A stretch of 13,104 bases of DNA from Anaerolineae bacterium (GTDB lineage Bacteria; Chloroflexota; Anaerolineae; 4572-78; NAK82): assembly GCA_030598425.1 (NCBI GenBank), contig JAUVPY010000018.1, forward strand, positions 1 through 13,104, in the 5' to 3' direction. The notes beneath the pieces are model-generated. The model saw only the letters and a list, made by a program, of their open reading frames with translations, was not told the origin of the DNA and searched no databases. The position numbers and the translations under genes are program-made. Position 1 is the first letter of the stretch, and the number at the start of each line of letters is the position of its first letter. This document shows, one piece after another, positions 1 to 6,482 of this stretch.

Positions 1-342
1 ACCGGCAGCCGCGCCCGCGTAAGAGAAGAGCAGGCCGTGTTCGTAGAACAGGCCTGATGGGAGCACCGGCACGCCCTTTTGCAGAATCATCCTCACTGCC
101 AGCAACGTGACAAACTCGTCGGGATAGGGCTGCACATTGAGGAGATAACGCCAGCGCAACCAGGCAGCCAGAAGCAGCACGCCTGCCAAGATCAGGAACA
201 TAGGAACCGGGGAAGAAGAAGACGACGGAGTCAAGAAATACCCGCGCCTGTTGCGGTCTCCGCTTTCCCGACCTCCGATCCCCCGATTCACAGTTCCCTG
301 ATTACCTTTCACTGCTCCATTGGATGCAGCCGAATCAGTCAT
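1..342 (-). CDS. GT-C family membrane glycosyltransferase, N-terminal fragment
   Basis: The first 114 codons of a gene that continues past the left edge. After a 45-residue polar tail rich in Gly, Arg and Ser (with a run of five serines at 40-44) comes a membrane segment at about 47-66. It is followed by the motif QPYPDEF at 71-77, whose D75-E76 pair sits where PMT_2/ArnT-like GT-C enzymes carry the catalytic Asp, in the first extracytoplasmic loop. These enzymes move a sugar from a polyprenyl phosphate carrier to an acceptor on the outer face of the membrane. The start is uncertain. ATG at 342 has no good Shine-Dalgarno sequence, in-frame GTGs lie at 312 and 291, and Met48 at 201 begins just at the membrane segment. 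A short upstream reading frame ends in ATGA with the 342 start, so coupling is possible. Family is inferred from the motif and topology only, because most of the protein is missing. Confidence 0.72.
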   Translation of the reverse strand, partial: MTDSAASNGAVKGNQGTVNRGIGGRESGDRNRRGYFLTPSSSSSPVPMFLILAGVLLLAAWLRWRYLLNVQPYPDEFVTLLAVRMILQKGVPVLPSGLFYEHGLLFSYAGAAAG

Positions 343-462
343 AGGTGAAGCAAAAGGGCGACGGCACGATACAATAGCAACGTGCCTCGCCCATCTCCTT
401 CTTGGAAGACATCCCCAATGGTAGCCAAGCTAAGCCAGAATGCAAGAATATCGGCGTGAATT
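343..462 (-). other. 120-bp intergenic gap, largest in the window
   Basis: This lies between the methyltransferase stop and the start of the partial GT-C gene and is the only sizeable gap. On the minus strand it holds a purine-rich AGAAGGAGA (394-402). It also holds a poor promoter-like pair, TTGCAT at 440-445 and TACCAT at 418-423 with a 16-base spacer (3 of 6 and 4 of 6 matches to the sigma-70 consensus). One minus frame stays open across the gap and ends with TGA at 339-341, overlapping the next ATG as ATGA. It has only TTG as a nearby start. I see no terminator hairpin with a T-run. The gap could be a weak internal promoter or an untranslated spacer; nothing here is convincing. Confidence 0.3.
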
Positions 463-1086
463 TTACCCCGCTTTCCGCACCAATGCAATCTGCCAGGGGA
501 AGCTATAGCCATGCCACACCACCTGTGCATGAGCCGCCGCCAGCCGGCGAAAGTCACGCCCGCTGTAGGCATGCAAGTGTTCCGGATCGTTGCCAAGCGC
601 GCGCAGGTGCTTGCCGCGTAAGAAGTTCGACCCTCGGAAGAACGGCTCGTGGGGCACACTCACCACAATGCAGTCCCGGGCCACCCGCAGCAACTCGCGC
701 AGACCCGCCCCTGAATCGGGCAAATGTTCCAACACCTCCAGGCACAGCGCCAAGTCAAAGCTGCTGTCGGGAAAAGGCAAGTAGTGAGCGTCAGCCGCGT
801 TCAACGGTGATTGAGCTATGCCATTGGCTTGGCTCCAGGCCAGCGCAGCCGGGCGGTTGTCAACCCCGACCATTGCTGCCTCCACCCCACCTTCACGCAA
901 TTCTTTCAAGGTGAAGCCCTCGCCGCAGCCCACGTCCAGGATCGTCCGCGCGCCGGTTTCCCTCACCAACTCCACGACGCGTCCAAAATACCGCCGCAGC
1001 AACCAACGCTGGACAGGATTGGGATTTAGGTACTTCTGTAGGTTTCCGTAACGTCTGCCATCTAGACTATCATATATGCTCGGCAC
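463..1086 (-). CDS. Class I SAM-dependent methyltransferase
   Basis: A 207-residue soluble protein with the Rossmann-type SAM-binding fold. The glycine-rich motif I is ILDVGCGEG at 49-57, the acidic residue that usually holds the SAM ribose is D76 in VGVDNRP, and motif II/III lies around 99-122 (PFPDSSFDLAL followed by EVLEHL). This is the Methyltransf_11/25 type, usually acting on small molecules, lipids or sugars. The C-terminus is short and its substrate cannot be read from sequence. Start: GTG at 1086, with AGAAGG nine bases upstream and no in-frame ATG nearby. It follows the DPM1-like GT2 gene by a 59-base gap in the same orientation, so modification of a glycan or of its lipid carrier is a plausible role, but that is inference from context. 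Confidence 0.85.
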   Translation of the reverse strand: MPSIYDSLDGRRYGNLQKYLNPNPVQRWLLRRYFGRVVELVRETGARTILDVGCGEGFTLKELREGGVEAAMVGVDNRPAALAWSQANGIAQSPLNAADAHYLPFPDSSFDLALCLEVLEHLPDSGAGLRELLRVARDCIVVSVPHEPFFRGSNFLRGKHLRALGNDPEHLHAYSGRDFRRLAAAHAQVVWHGYSFPWQIALVRKAG

Positions 1087-1145
1087 AAGCAGATGCCTTC
1101 TATCCGGTTAATTTCACGGCAGTGAGCATAGTACAACTACAGTCC

Positions 1146-2138
1146 TTAACCACCAGCTATGCGCGTCTCTCCCAAGACCCGGCGAATAGCGTACTCCTCA
1201 GTAGGGCGAAAGGTGAAATAGCGCAGCATTTCACCCAGCAGACCAATGGAGATTAGTTGGATACCCAGAATCATCGCCAGTACACCGACCATTAGCAATG
1301 GGCGAGTGCCAATGGCCGCAATGTCGGTCCGGCCCCCTACCTCGCGCAACAGCCAAAGGATGGTCAGATACAGGTTGATGATCGTACCGACCCCAAAGAC
1401 AGCCAGGCCAGCCGCCCCAAAGAGATGTAGCGGACGCTTGAGATAGGTCGTCAAGAAAAGCACAGTGCCAAAGTCCAAGAAACCCTTAGCATATCGCCTG
1501 GCCCCATACTTGGACGCCCCTGCCCGGCGAGGATGGTGCTGAACCGGTACCTCTGCAATGCGAAAGCCCTGCTGGTGAGCCAGCACTGGGATGAAGCGAT
1601 GCAGCTCGCCGTACAGCCTGACCGAGTCAGTCACGGCGCGGCGATAGACTTTGAAGCCACAGTTGAAATCGTGCAAACCCACACCCGTGAAACGGGACAC
1701 GGTGAAATTAAAAAGGCGCGATGGTACCGTTTTTTCCAGGGGATCCTGCCGGTCAGTGCGCCAGGCAGCAACCAAGTCATAGCCTTCGTCCAGCTTGGCG
1801 AGCATAGCCGGAATCTCAGCCGGATCATCCTGTAGGTCAGCATCCAGCGTAATAATGACTTGACCACAGGCGTGAGCAAAGCCAGCATTCAGAGCCGCCG
1901 TCTTTCCAAAGTTGCGGCGGAACTGAATCACCCGCACGTGTTCCGCGTCAATTCGATACAGATCCTCCAAAACAGAAGAAGATGCGTCGGTGCTGCCGTC
2001 GTCCACGAAAATGACCTCGTATAGCTCACCCACCTCGACCAGGGAGTCAATCAGTCGATCGTAAAGGGGGCGAAGGCTGTCGGCCTCGTTCAGGAGAGGG
2101 ACAACCACAGAAAGAGAGCGAGATGTACTCGGTTCCAT
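1146..2138 (-). CDS. GT2 polyprenyl-phosphate glycosyltransferase, DPM1/GtrB-like
   Basis: A 330-residue family 2 glycosyltransferase expected to transfer a sugar from a nucleotide donor to polyprenyl phosphate at the cytoplasmic face of the membrane. The GT-A domain has VVPLLNE (11-17), VDDGS (45-49), RNFGKTAALNAGF (75-87) and the metal-binding DAD at 99-101 within TLDADLQDDPAEIP. DFNCGFKVYRR follows at 157-167. Two membrane segments at about 237-263 and 280-304 form the usual C-terminal anchor, ending in GEMLRYF. Compared with the other GT2 gene here it lacks the ArnC-type GQH and DYGCML signatures, so it probably uses another sugar. ATG at 2138 was chosen. A TTG directly before it (2141) is also possible, since GAAGGGA at 2150-2156 lies 8 bases from the TTG and 11 from the ATG. 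It starts 21 bases after the GT-C stop. Confidence 0.9.
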   Translation of the reverse strand: MEPSTSRSLSVVVPLLNEADSLRPLYDRLIDSLVEVGELYEVIFVDDGSTDASSSVLEDLYRIDAEHVRVIQFRRNFGKTAALNAGFAHACGQVIITLDADLQDDPAEIPAMLAKLDEGYDLVAAWRTDRQDPLEKTVPSRLFNFTVSRFTGVGLHDFNCGFKVYRRAVTDSVRLYGELHRFIPVLAHQQGFRIAEVPVQHHPRRAGASKYGARRYAKGFLDFGTVLFLTTYLKRPLHLFGAAGLAVFGVGTIINLYLTILWLLREVGGRTDIAAIGTRPLLMVGVLAMILGIQLISIGLLGEMLRYFTFRPTEEYAIRRVLGETRIAGG

Positions 2139-2149
2139 CAATATTAAGG

Positions 2150-2156
2150 TCCCTTC
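2150..2156 (-). promoter_or_regulatory. Shine-Dalgarno GAAGGGA for the DPM1-like GT2 gene
   Basis: The motif reads GAAGGGA on the minus strand. It is 8 bases from TTG 2141 and 11 from ATG 2138, so it leaves the start unresolved between two adjacent codons. The protein differs by one residue only. Confidence 0.5.
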
Positions 2157-2159
2157 AAT

Positions 2160-4742
2160 TCAGCGAACAACAATCTCAGTCAGCTGGTAGCTGTTGCCGG
2201 CCGGGTTGCCGGCCTCATCCAGCCAATCCATGCGTAAACCAGTCTGGGGCTCGTAGATACCAACCTCCAGCCGATAATCACCAGAATTTGCATCAGGCGG
2301 CAGATGCAGGAGATGTCGATCGGCGATTAGTTGTCCGACCTTCCAGCGCGGCATCTGTAGCGTGCCACAAGCGGGAAAATCGTCGCCTTGTACCGTCGTT
2401 TGTTCCCCGATCAGGTGGACGAAGACCTTAAAAGACAAATGCGGTGTTTCAACTGCCTGCCAATACAGCGTCACTAACACAGCGCCGTCAGGTTGTGACC
2501 ATTTCTCGTCGACTTGATATCCCACCAGTGCCACTTGATCGCTCACCTGTGCCAACCGCGAGTCAATGACATCGGCCAACTGAGTCTTTGCTTCTGGGGA
2601 AAGCGAGAATTGTATCGGTGGCGACAGATATGCGACCTCCTCCTCGGCTGTGTCCGATAGACTCAAATCCTTGACAGTGACCTGTGTGGGATACCAAGCG
2701 GGCTCAACCAAGTCTTGGGGAGCACGAAATTCTCCTAGAGGATCAAGAGTGTAGACTTGCATACGCAGATGGTCATTATCCCAAATCCGGTAGCGCAGGC
2801 TATAGCGACCGGCCTCAAGGTCAAAGGGCAAGGACACGCCACCTTCCTTGTGAGTGATCTCTCCCATCATCACGTTGCGTGGATAGCAGTCTGTGCGCGT
2901 CGATCCCGGAGTATACCAACCTGGACTGTTGGCTTTGTCATTGCCTCCCCAATCATCTCCCAGCTCTCCTGTGCGATAGAGGTGTCCCACCATCTGCCAC
3001 CCCAGGCGGTATGGGAATCCAAAGCCAATGCGGGTGTTGAATGGAAAGCGACCATCGGTAACAAAAAATGAACGACGATTCTCTGGGTAGGTGAGAATGT
3101 ATTCCAGGTCATTGCGCACGACCAACAGATACTGGTAATATACAGTAACCACAAATCCGCCAAGTAGGATCAAACCCAGAGCACCCTCTGCCAGCCCCTT
3201 ACTAACCCCCTCGGTATGCATATCTAGCCAATCGTAGGCATCCCCTACCCCCCAACCGGCCAACAAGGCAGCGGCAGGAAAAAAGACGTAATAGTGATTA
3301 CCCGGCCGGACAACCAGAAAGAGGTAAACCAACCAAGCCAGCGCCCCCCAGATCACCACGCCACGCACCGCGTCCGGCAGGCGATCAGAAAGGACCAACA
3401 CCATGGCGCCCACCAGCGTCAAGATCAGAAGATAAAGAGGAAGGGCAGAGGGAACAAACTGACTCAAGACGATAGCCAGGCCAAAGACCGCAAACAGGAC
3501 CAAGACATATGCGCCGACGCTCCACAGCAACGCACGCTTAAGCGCGATCAACAAGGCGAGACCCAACAACCCCGCTGAGATAGGCAGATAATAGAAGGCA
3601 TTGTACGTCAAGCTGCTGACATAAAGAAGCGGAAAGTTATTGTAGGGGAAGGCCGAGCCCACCCGCTGCGAAAGATATGAGCCGGTCTCCTCTAACTGAG
3701 GGTTTAGAAAAGCAGGCAAATAGAAGGCGGCCAGGATGACTAACATCAACCCTCCTGCCATCACCGGGGTGCGCCATTGGCTGCGCCAGGAGGTCTCGCT
3801 CACGGCCAACCGGCGCCACACCAAAAAGGCTGGCAATGGGACCAGAAGAATCGCCTCAAAATGGGTCAAAAAGGCAGCCGAAAGCAAGAAAGCCCCCAAC
3901 AGCAAAGAATAAGATCTCCCGCGCCGGTAATAGGCGAAGAAGTACCATGCAGCCCATACACTGAAGAGAAACATCAAGCTCTGGTATTGGGCTGTGCGCG
4001 CATAGGTGACAAACACCCCGTTGACGGTCAGCAATCCCCCGGCTGCCAAACCAGCCAGAGGACCAAACAACTCTCGGCCGAGGAGCCCGGTCCCCACCAC
4101 GCCCCCCACACTGGCCAAGGCGAAAGGAAGCCGCACGGTGAACTCATCAAGCCTGCCAGTTAACGCTCCAAACACTGAAACAATGAGTATCTCAGCCGGG
4201 CCTTTGGAATGAGTAATCAATGAGTTCTCAGTGCCCAAAATGAGTTTGGTCGCACGAAAGAGTATCTCTGCCTCGTCCCCTTGTAAGTCCGAATACTGAT
4301 TGCCCCATGTTCGCAGGAAAAGGGCGACGGCGATCAGGGAGAGCAATCCGACGACAAAGAAAGCAGATGGAGCTTCCTCCTCATGTTCGTCATCTGGCAA
4401 CCGGGGTGCTCTCCAGGCCAAAACAACCAAAAATGCCAACAACAGACCGTAGGCAATCAACACCCCCGCTGGCGTAACTGCACCGGTCAGGTAAACCAAT
4501 ACCATAAGCAGGACAATGGAGATGGCATAGCTCAGTGCCAACGCCGCAAAGCCTCGAACCAGCCACGCTCGGGAGGAAGGGGCAGGTATCAAGCTCAACA
4601 CCCCATAGCCTGGCACAAACCCCACCAGCATCAGACTTGCCGCTAGACCCAAGGGATAGGATTCAGCGTACAGTCCTGCCACTCCCAACGCCAGGGATAG
4701 CCCAGAAAGAATGACCAGAACCAGGAGCGGACGACGGTTCAT
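2160..4742 (-). CDS. GT-C (PMT/ArnT-like) glycosyltransferase with extra N-terminal membrane module and C-terminal beta domain
   Basis: An 860-residue polytopic membrane protein. Residues 1-115 hold about four membrane segments with a PGYGVL motif near 44-49, resembling from memory the DUF1616-type module. An acidic cytoplasmic-looking linker (DDEHEEE) follows at 117-123. The GT-C core starts after that: GDEAE at 155-159 supplies the likely catalytic Asp156 and Glu157 in the first outer loop, and KGP at 181-183 matches the usual second loop motif. About ten more membrane segments run to roughly 540. The last 300 or so residues are soluble and beta-rich, ending with a module (LVGYQV, TLYWQA, FVHLIGE, GDYRLEVGIY) also seen in the other GT-C tails here. 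Start: ATG at 4742, forming ATGA with the acetyltransferase stop and with GAGG four bases upstream. The GTG at 4760 would add six residues. Expected role: transfer of a lipid-linked sugar outside the membrane. Confidence 0.87.
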   Translation of the reverse strand: MNRRPLLVLVILSGLSLALGVAGLYAESYPLGLAASLMLVGFVPGYGVLSLIPAPSSRAWLVRGFAALALSYAISIVLLMVLVYLTGAVTPAGVLIAYGLLLAFLVVLAWRAPRLPDDEHEEEAPSAFFVVGLLSLIAVALFLRTWGNQYSDLQGDEAEILFRATKLILGTENSLITHSKGPAEILIVSVFGALTGRLDEFTVRLPFALASVGGVVGTGLLGRELFGPLAGLAAGGLLTVNGVFVTYARTAQYQSLMFLFSVWAAWYFFAYYRRGRSYSLLLGAFLLSAAFLTHFEAILLVPLPAFLVWRRLAVSETSWRSQWRTPVMAGGLMLVILAAFYLPAFLNPQLEETGSYLSQRVGSAFPYNNFPLLYVSSLTYNAFYYLPISAGLLGLALLIALKRALLWSVGAYVLVLFAVFGLAIVLSQFVPSALPLYLLILTLVGAMVLVLSDRLPDAVRGVVIWGALAWLVYLFLVVRPGNHYYVFFPAAALLAGWGVGDAYDWLDMHTEGVSKGLAEGALGLILLGGFVVTVYYQYLLVVRNDLEYILTYPENRRSFFVTDGRFPFNTRIGFGFPYRLGWQMVGHLYRTGELGDDWGGNDKANSPGWYTPGSTRTDCYPRNVMMGEITHKEGGVSLPFDLEAGRYSLRYRIWDNDHLRMQVYTLDPLGEFRAPQDLVEPAWYPTQVTVKDLSLSDTAEEEVAYLSPPIQFSLSPEAKTQLADVIDSRLAQVSDQVALVGYQVDEKWSQPDGAVLVTLYWQAVETPHLSFKVFVHLIGEQTTVQGDDFPACGTLQMPRWKVGQLIADRHLLHLPPDANSGDYRLEVGIYEPQTGLRMDWLDEAGNPAGNSYQLTEIVVR

Positions 4743-5485
4743 ATTTCCTCGTCCAACCACTTATGATAATAGAGTGTCATCCGACGGGTAAAAAAACCCA
4801 TTTGCTGATACAGTCGCTGCGCTGGAACGTTCCGCGCTTGTGTGGTTACTTCGGCACGAACCACGCCTTGCGCGCGAAACCAATCCAGCGCGCCCTGCAC
4901 GAGGGCAGTGCCCACCCCGCGCCCTCGTCTGCCCGACTGCACACCAGCCAGTTGAATCGCCCCAACGCTGTTAGCCTGGAGGCTACAGGCAATCAGACCG
5001 ACCGCCCCTTCCGGCAGGTGGGCAACCATGACCGAGTCGTGGTCTTCAGCTATCGCTTTGTGGAGCCAAGCCCGGTACAGGCGAGGGCAAGCATCGCCGG
5101 GACAATGGCGATCAAAACAGAAGCGACTGGTATGCCCGATCTCAACCGCGATTTGCTCCAACGTTGGCACATCCTTCGGCCGGGGCGACATCAACTGGAT
5201 ATCCCCAGGCACAGGATAGCGCGGCACCGGGGCCGGTCGCCCGTCGAATGGATGTTCTAAGACAATGCGTACATCTACCAGGTGAAAGCCCCCTTCTTCG
5301 GCAACACTGACGGTCTCGGCATCGTCGGGCTCCGCCTGGAAGTACAGACACCGGAATCCGCCCTGCTTTGCCAGAATGCTAATCGCCTCGAGACTGTCGA
5401 CGTCCAGACGAGAAGGGAGCACGCGCCCAATTTTCAAACCAAAGAACTCAGTATCCCAGGGGAGGGTTTGCAACAACTCACTCAC
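4739..5485 (-). CDS. wecD: WecD-like GNAT sugar-amine N-acetyltransferase
   Basis: A 248-residue cytoplasmic acetyltransferase. The N-terminal segment has WDTEFFG (10-16), the pattern that opens WecD/RffC, the enzyme that acetylates dTDP-4-amino-4,6-dideoxygalactose with acetyl-CoA. In the middle, RFCFDRHCPGDACPRLYRAW (121-140) matches the WecD region that leads to an RLYxxW motif. The GNAT core follows: VQSGRRGRGVGTAL (182-195) is the acetyl-CoA pyrophosphate loop, and ARNVPAQRLYQQMGF (217-231) carries the Asn219 and Tyr226 typical of the last strand and helix. Start: GTG at 5485, with GGGAG seven bases upstream and an 8-base overlap with the GT2 stop. The longer reading frame from 5569 would overlap the GT2 gene by 92 bases and adds a segment without family character. 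Its place beside a WecE-like transaminase supports an amino-sugar substrate. The exact sugar is inferred. Confidence 0.82.
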   Translation of the reverse strand: MSELLQTLPWDTEFFGLKIGRVLPSRLDVDSLEAISILAKQGGFRCLYFQAEPDDAETVSVAEEGGFHLVDVRIVLEHPFDGRPAPVPRYPVPGDIQLMSPRPKDVPTLEQIAVEIGHTSRFCFDRHCPGDACPRLYRAWLHKAIAEDHDSVMVAHLPEGAVGLIACSLQANSVGAIQLAGVQSGRRGRGVGTALVQGALDWFRAQGVVRAEVTTQARNVPAQRLYQQMGFFTRRMTLYYHKWLDEEI

Positions 5486-6482
5486 TGGATGGCTCCCGAT
5501 CGAGCAGTGTACGAATGAGGTAGTAGGGGCGACCTTGCACCTCGGTGTAGATCCGCCCGATGTATTCACCGATTACGCCCAGTCCCGCCAGTTGAATGCC
5601 AAATAGCACCAGCAGCAATGCGACAAACGAAGAAAGTCCAGTGGGATTCACGCCAAATACAATCCGCCATCCCAGCAAGAATAGACCGGCAGCGATCCCG
5701 ATCGAGGCCATCGCCAGCCCCAGAGCCGTCACCAGATGCACAGGAAAAAGCGAATAGCCGGTCACCAAATCAAGCGTCATTCGGATTAAGCGGCGATAGT
5801 TATAACGAGAGCCGCGTAAGCTGGCTGCGTCGTGACGCACCGGCACCTCCACGATGTTGACCCCCAACCAACTGGTCAGGGCCGTGATGAACCGCCTTGA
5901 CTCGCCACACTGGTTGAGCAATTGCACTACGTGACGGCGATAAACACGCAACATGCACCCATAATCGTGCAGTTTCACGCCGGTCGTTGAAGCAATGACC
6001 CAGTTGATGAAATGCGACGGCAACTTGCGCATCCAGGGATCGTGGCGAACCTGCCGCCAACCGGTCACGACATCATATCCCTCGTTCAGCTTGTCCAAGA
6101 GCTTGGGGATTTCCTCTGGCGGATTCTGCAAGTCAGAGTCGAGCGTGATAATGACCTCACCGGCCACGTGGTCAAAGCCAGCCGTCACGGCCGGGTGTTG
6201 CCCGAAGTTGCGCATCAGTCGGATGGCCCGCACGTGAACCGGGTCCTGGCTGTGGATCTCCGACAGCACCTCAAAAGTACCATCCTGGCTGCCGTCATCT
6301 ACGTACACGACCTCATAGGGTTGACCTAGATCATCCATCACCGCCGACACGCGCTGATGTAGCACAGGCAAGGTTGACGCGTCGTTGTACAACGGTATTA
6401 CGACGGAATAGACGATGTTAGGAGGTACCAAGATCGGCAATTCGCCCTCTACGATAGGCAAAGGGGCGCGATTCAAGCTCAT
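5478..6482 (-). CDS. ArnC-like GT2 undecaprenyl-phosphate aminosugar transferase
   Basis: A 334-residue GT2 enzyme that closely follows the layout of ArnC, which loads 4-formamido-4-deoxy-arabinose onto undecaprenyl phosphate at the inner face of the membrane. Visible motifs are VVIPLYND (27-34), VDDGSQDGT (61-69), the ArnC-type RNFGQH followed by AVTAGF (91-103), the metal-binding DSD at 115-117 in TLDSDLQNPPEEIP, DYGCMLRVYRR (173-183), and GEYIGRIYTEVQ (305-316) just after the second of two C-terminal membrane segments (about 246-272 and 281-304). ATG at 6482 overlaps the transaminase stop as ATGA, with only a weak upstream AGG, so coupled translation is likely. It sits between the WecE-like and WecD-like genes, which suggests that its donor is the acetamido-dideoxyhexose nucleotide those enzymes make. 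ArnA, ArnD and a formyltransferase are absent, so the arabinose substrate itself is unlikely. Confidence 0.87.
   Translation of the reverse strand: MSLNRAPLPIVEGELPILVPPNIVYSVVIPLYNDASTLPVLHQRVSAVMDDLGQPYEVVYVDDGSQDGTFEVLSEIHSQDPVHVRAIRLMRNFGQHPAVTAGFDHVAGEVIITLDSDLQNPPEEIPKLLDKLNEGYDVVTGWRQVRHDPWMRKLPSHFINWVIASTTGVKLHDYGCMLRVYRRHVVQLLNQCGESRRFITALTSWLGVNIVEVPVRHDAASLRGSRYNYRRLIRMTLDLVTGYSLFPVHLVTALGLAMASIGIAAGLFLLGWRIVFGVNPTGLSSFVALLLVLFGIQLAGLGVIGEYIGRIYTEVQGRPYYLIRTLLDREPSSE
5493..5497 (-). promoter_or_regulatory. Shine-Dalgarno GGGAG deciding the GTG start of the acetyltransferase
   Basis: GGGAG on the minus strand lies seven bases before GTG 5485-5483. The start and the upstream stop share GTGAGTGA (5478-5485), an arrangement typical of translational coupling. 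This is the reason for rejecting the longer frame from 5569. Confidence 0.65.

Noticed and set aside
418..445. A sigma-70-like promoter for the left-edge GT-C gene
   Set aside because: TTGCAT and TACCAT with a 16-base spacer match the consensus at only 3 and 4 of 6 bases. In a 120-base gap this is expected by chance, and promoter consensus for the likely host group is not certain.
402..914. A 170-residue plus-strand open frame over the methyltransferase
   Set aside because: It is antisense to a gene with clear SAM-binding motifs and is full of Pro, Arg and Ser with no domain. I treat it, and all other plus-strand frames, as shadows.
1087..1145. A terminator between the GT2 and methyltransferase genes
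   Set aside because: No stable inverted repeat followed by a T-run is present on the minus strand. The 59 bases contain only a plausible Shine-Dalgarno sequence.
4743..4760. GTG at 4760 as start of the 860-residue GT-C gene
   Set aside because: ATG at 4742 forms ATGA with the upstream stop and has GAGG close by. The six extra residues add nothing recognisable.
5486..5569. A longer start for the acetyltransferase at 5569
   Set aside because: It would overlap the ArnC-like coding sequence by 92 bases. The added residues have no family similarity, whereas GTG 5485 has GGGAG at seven bases and begins just before the WecD-type WDTEFFG.
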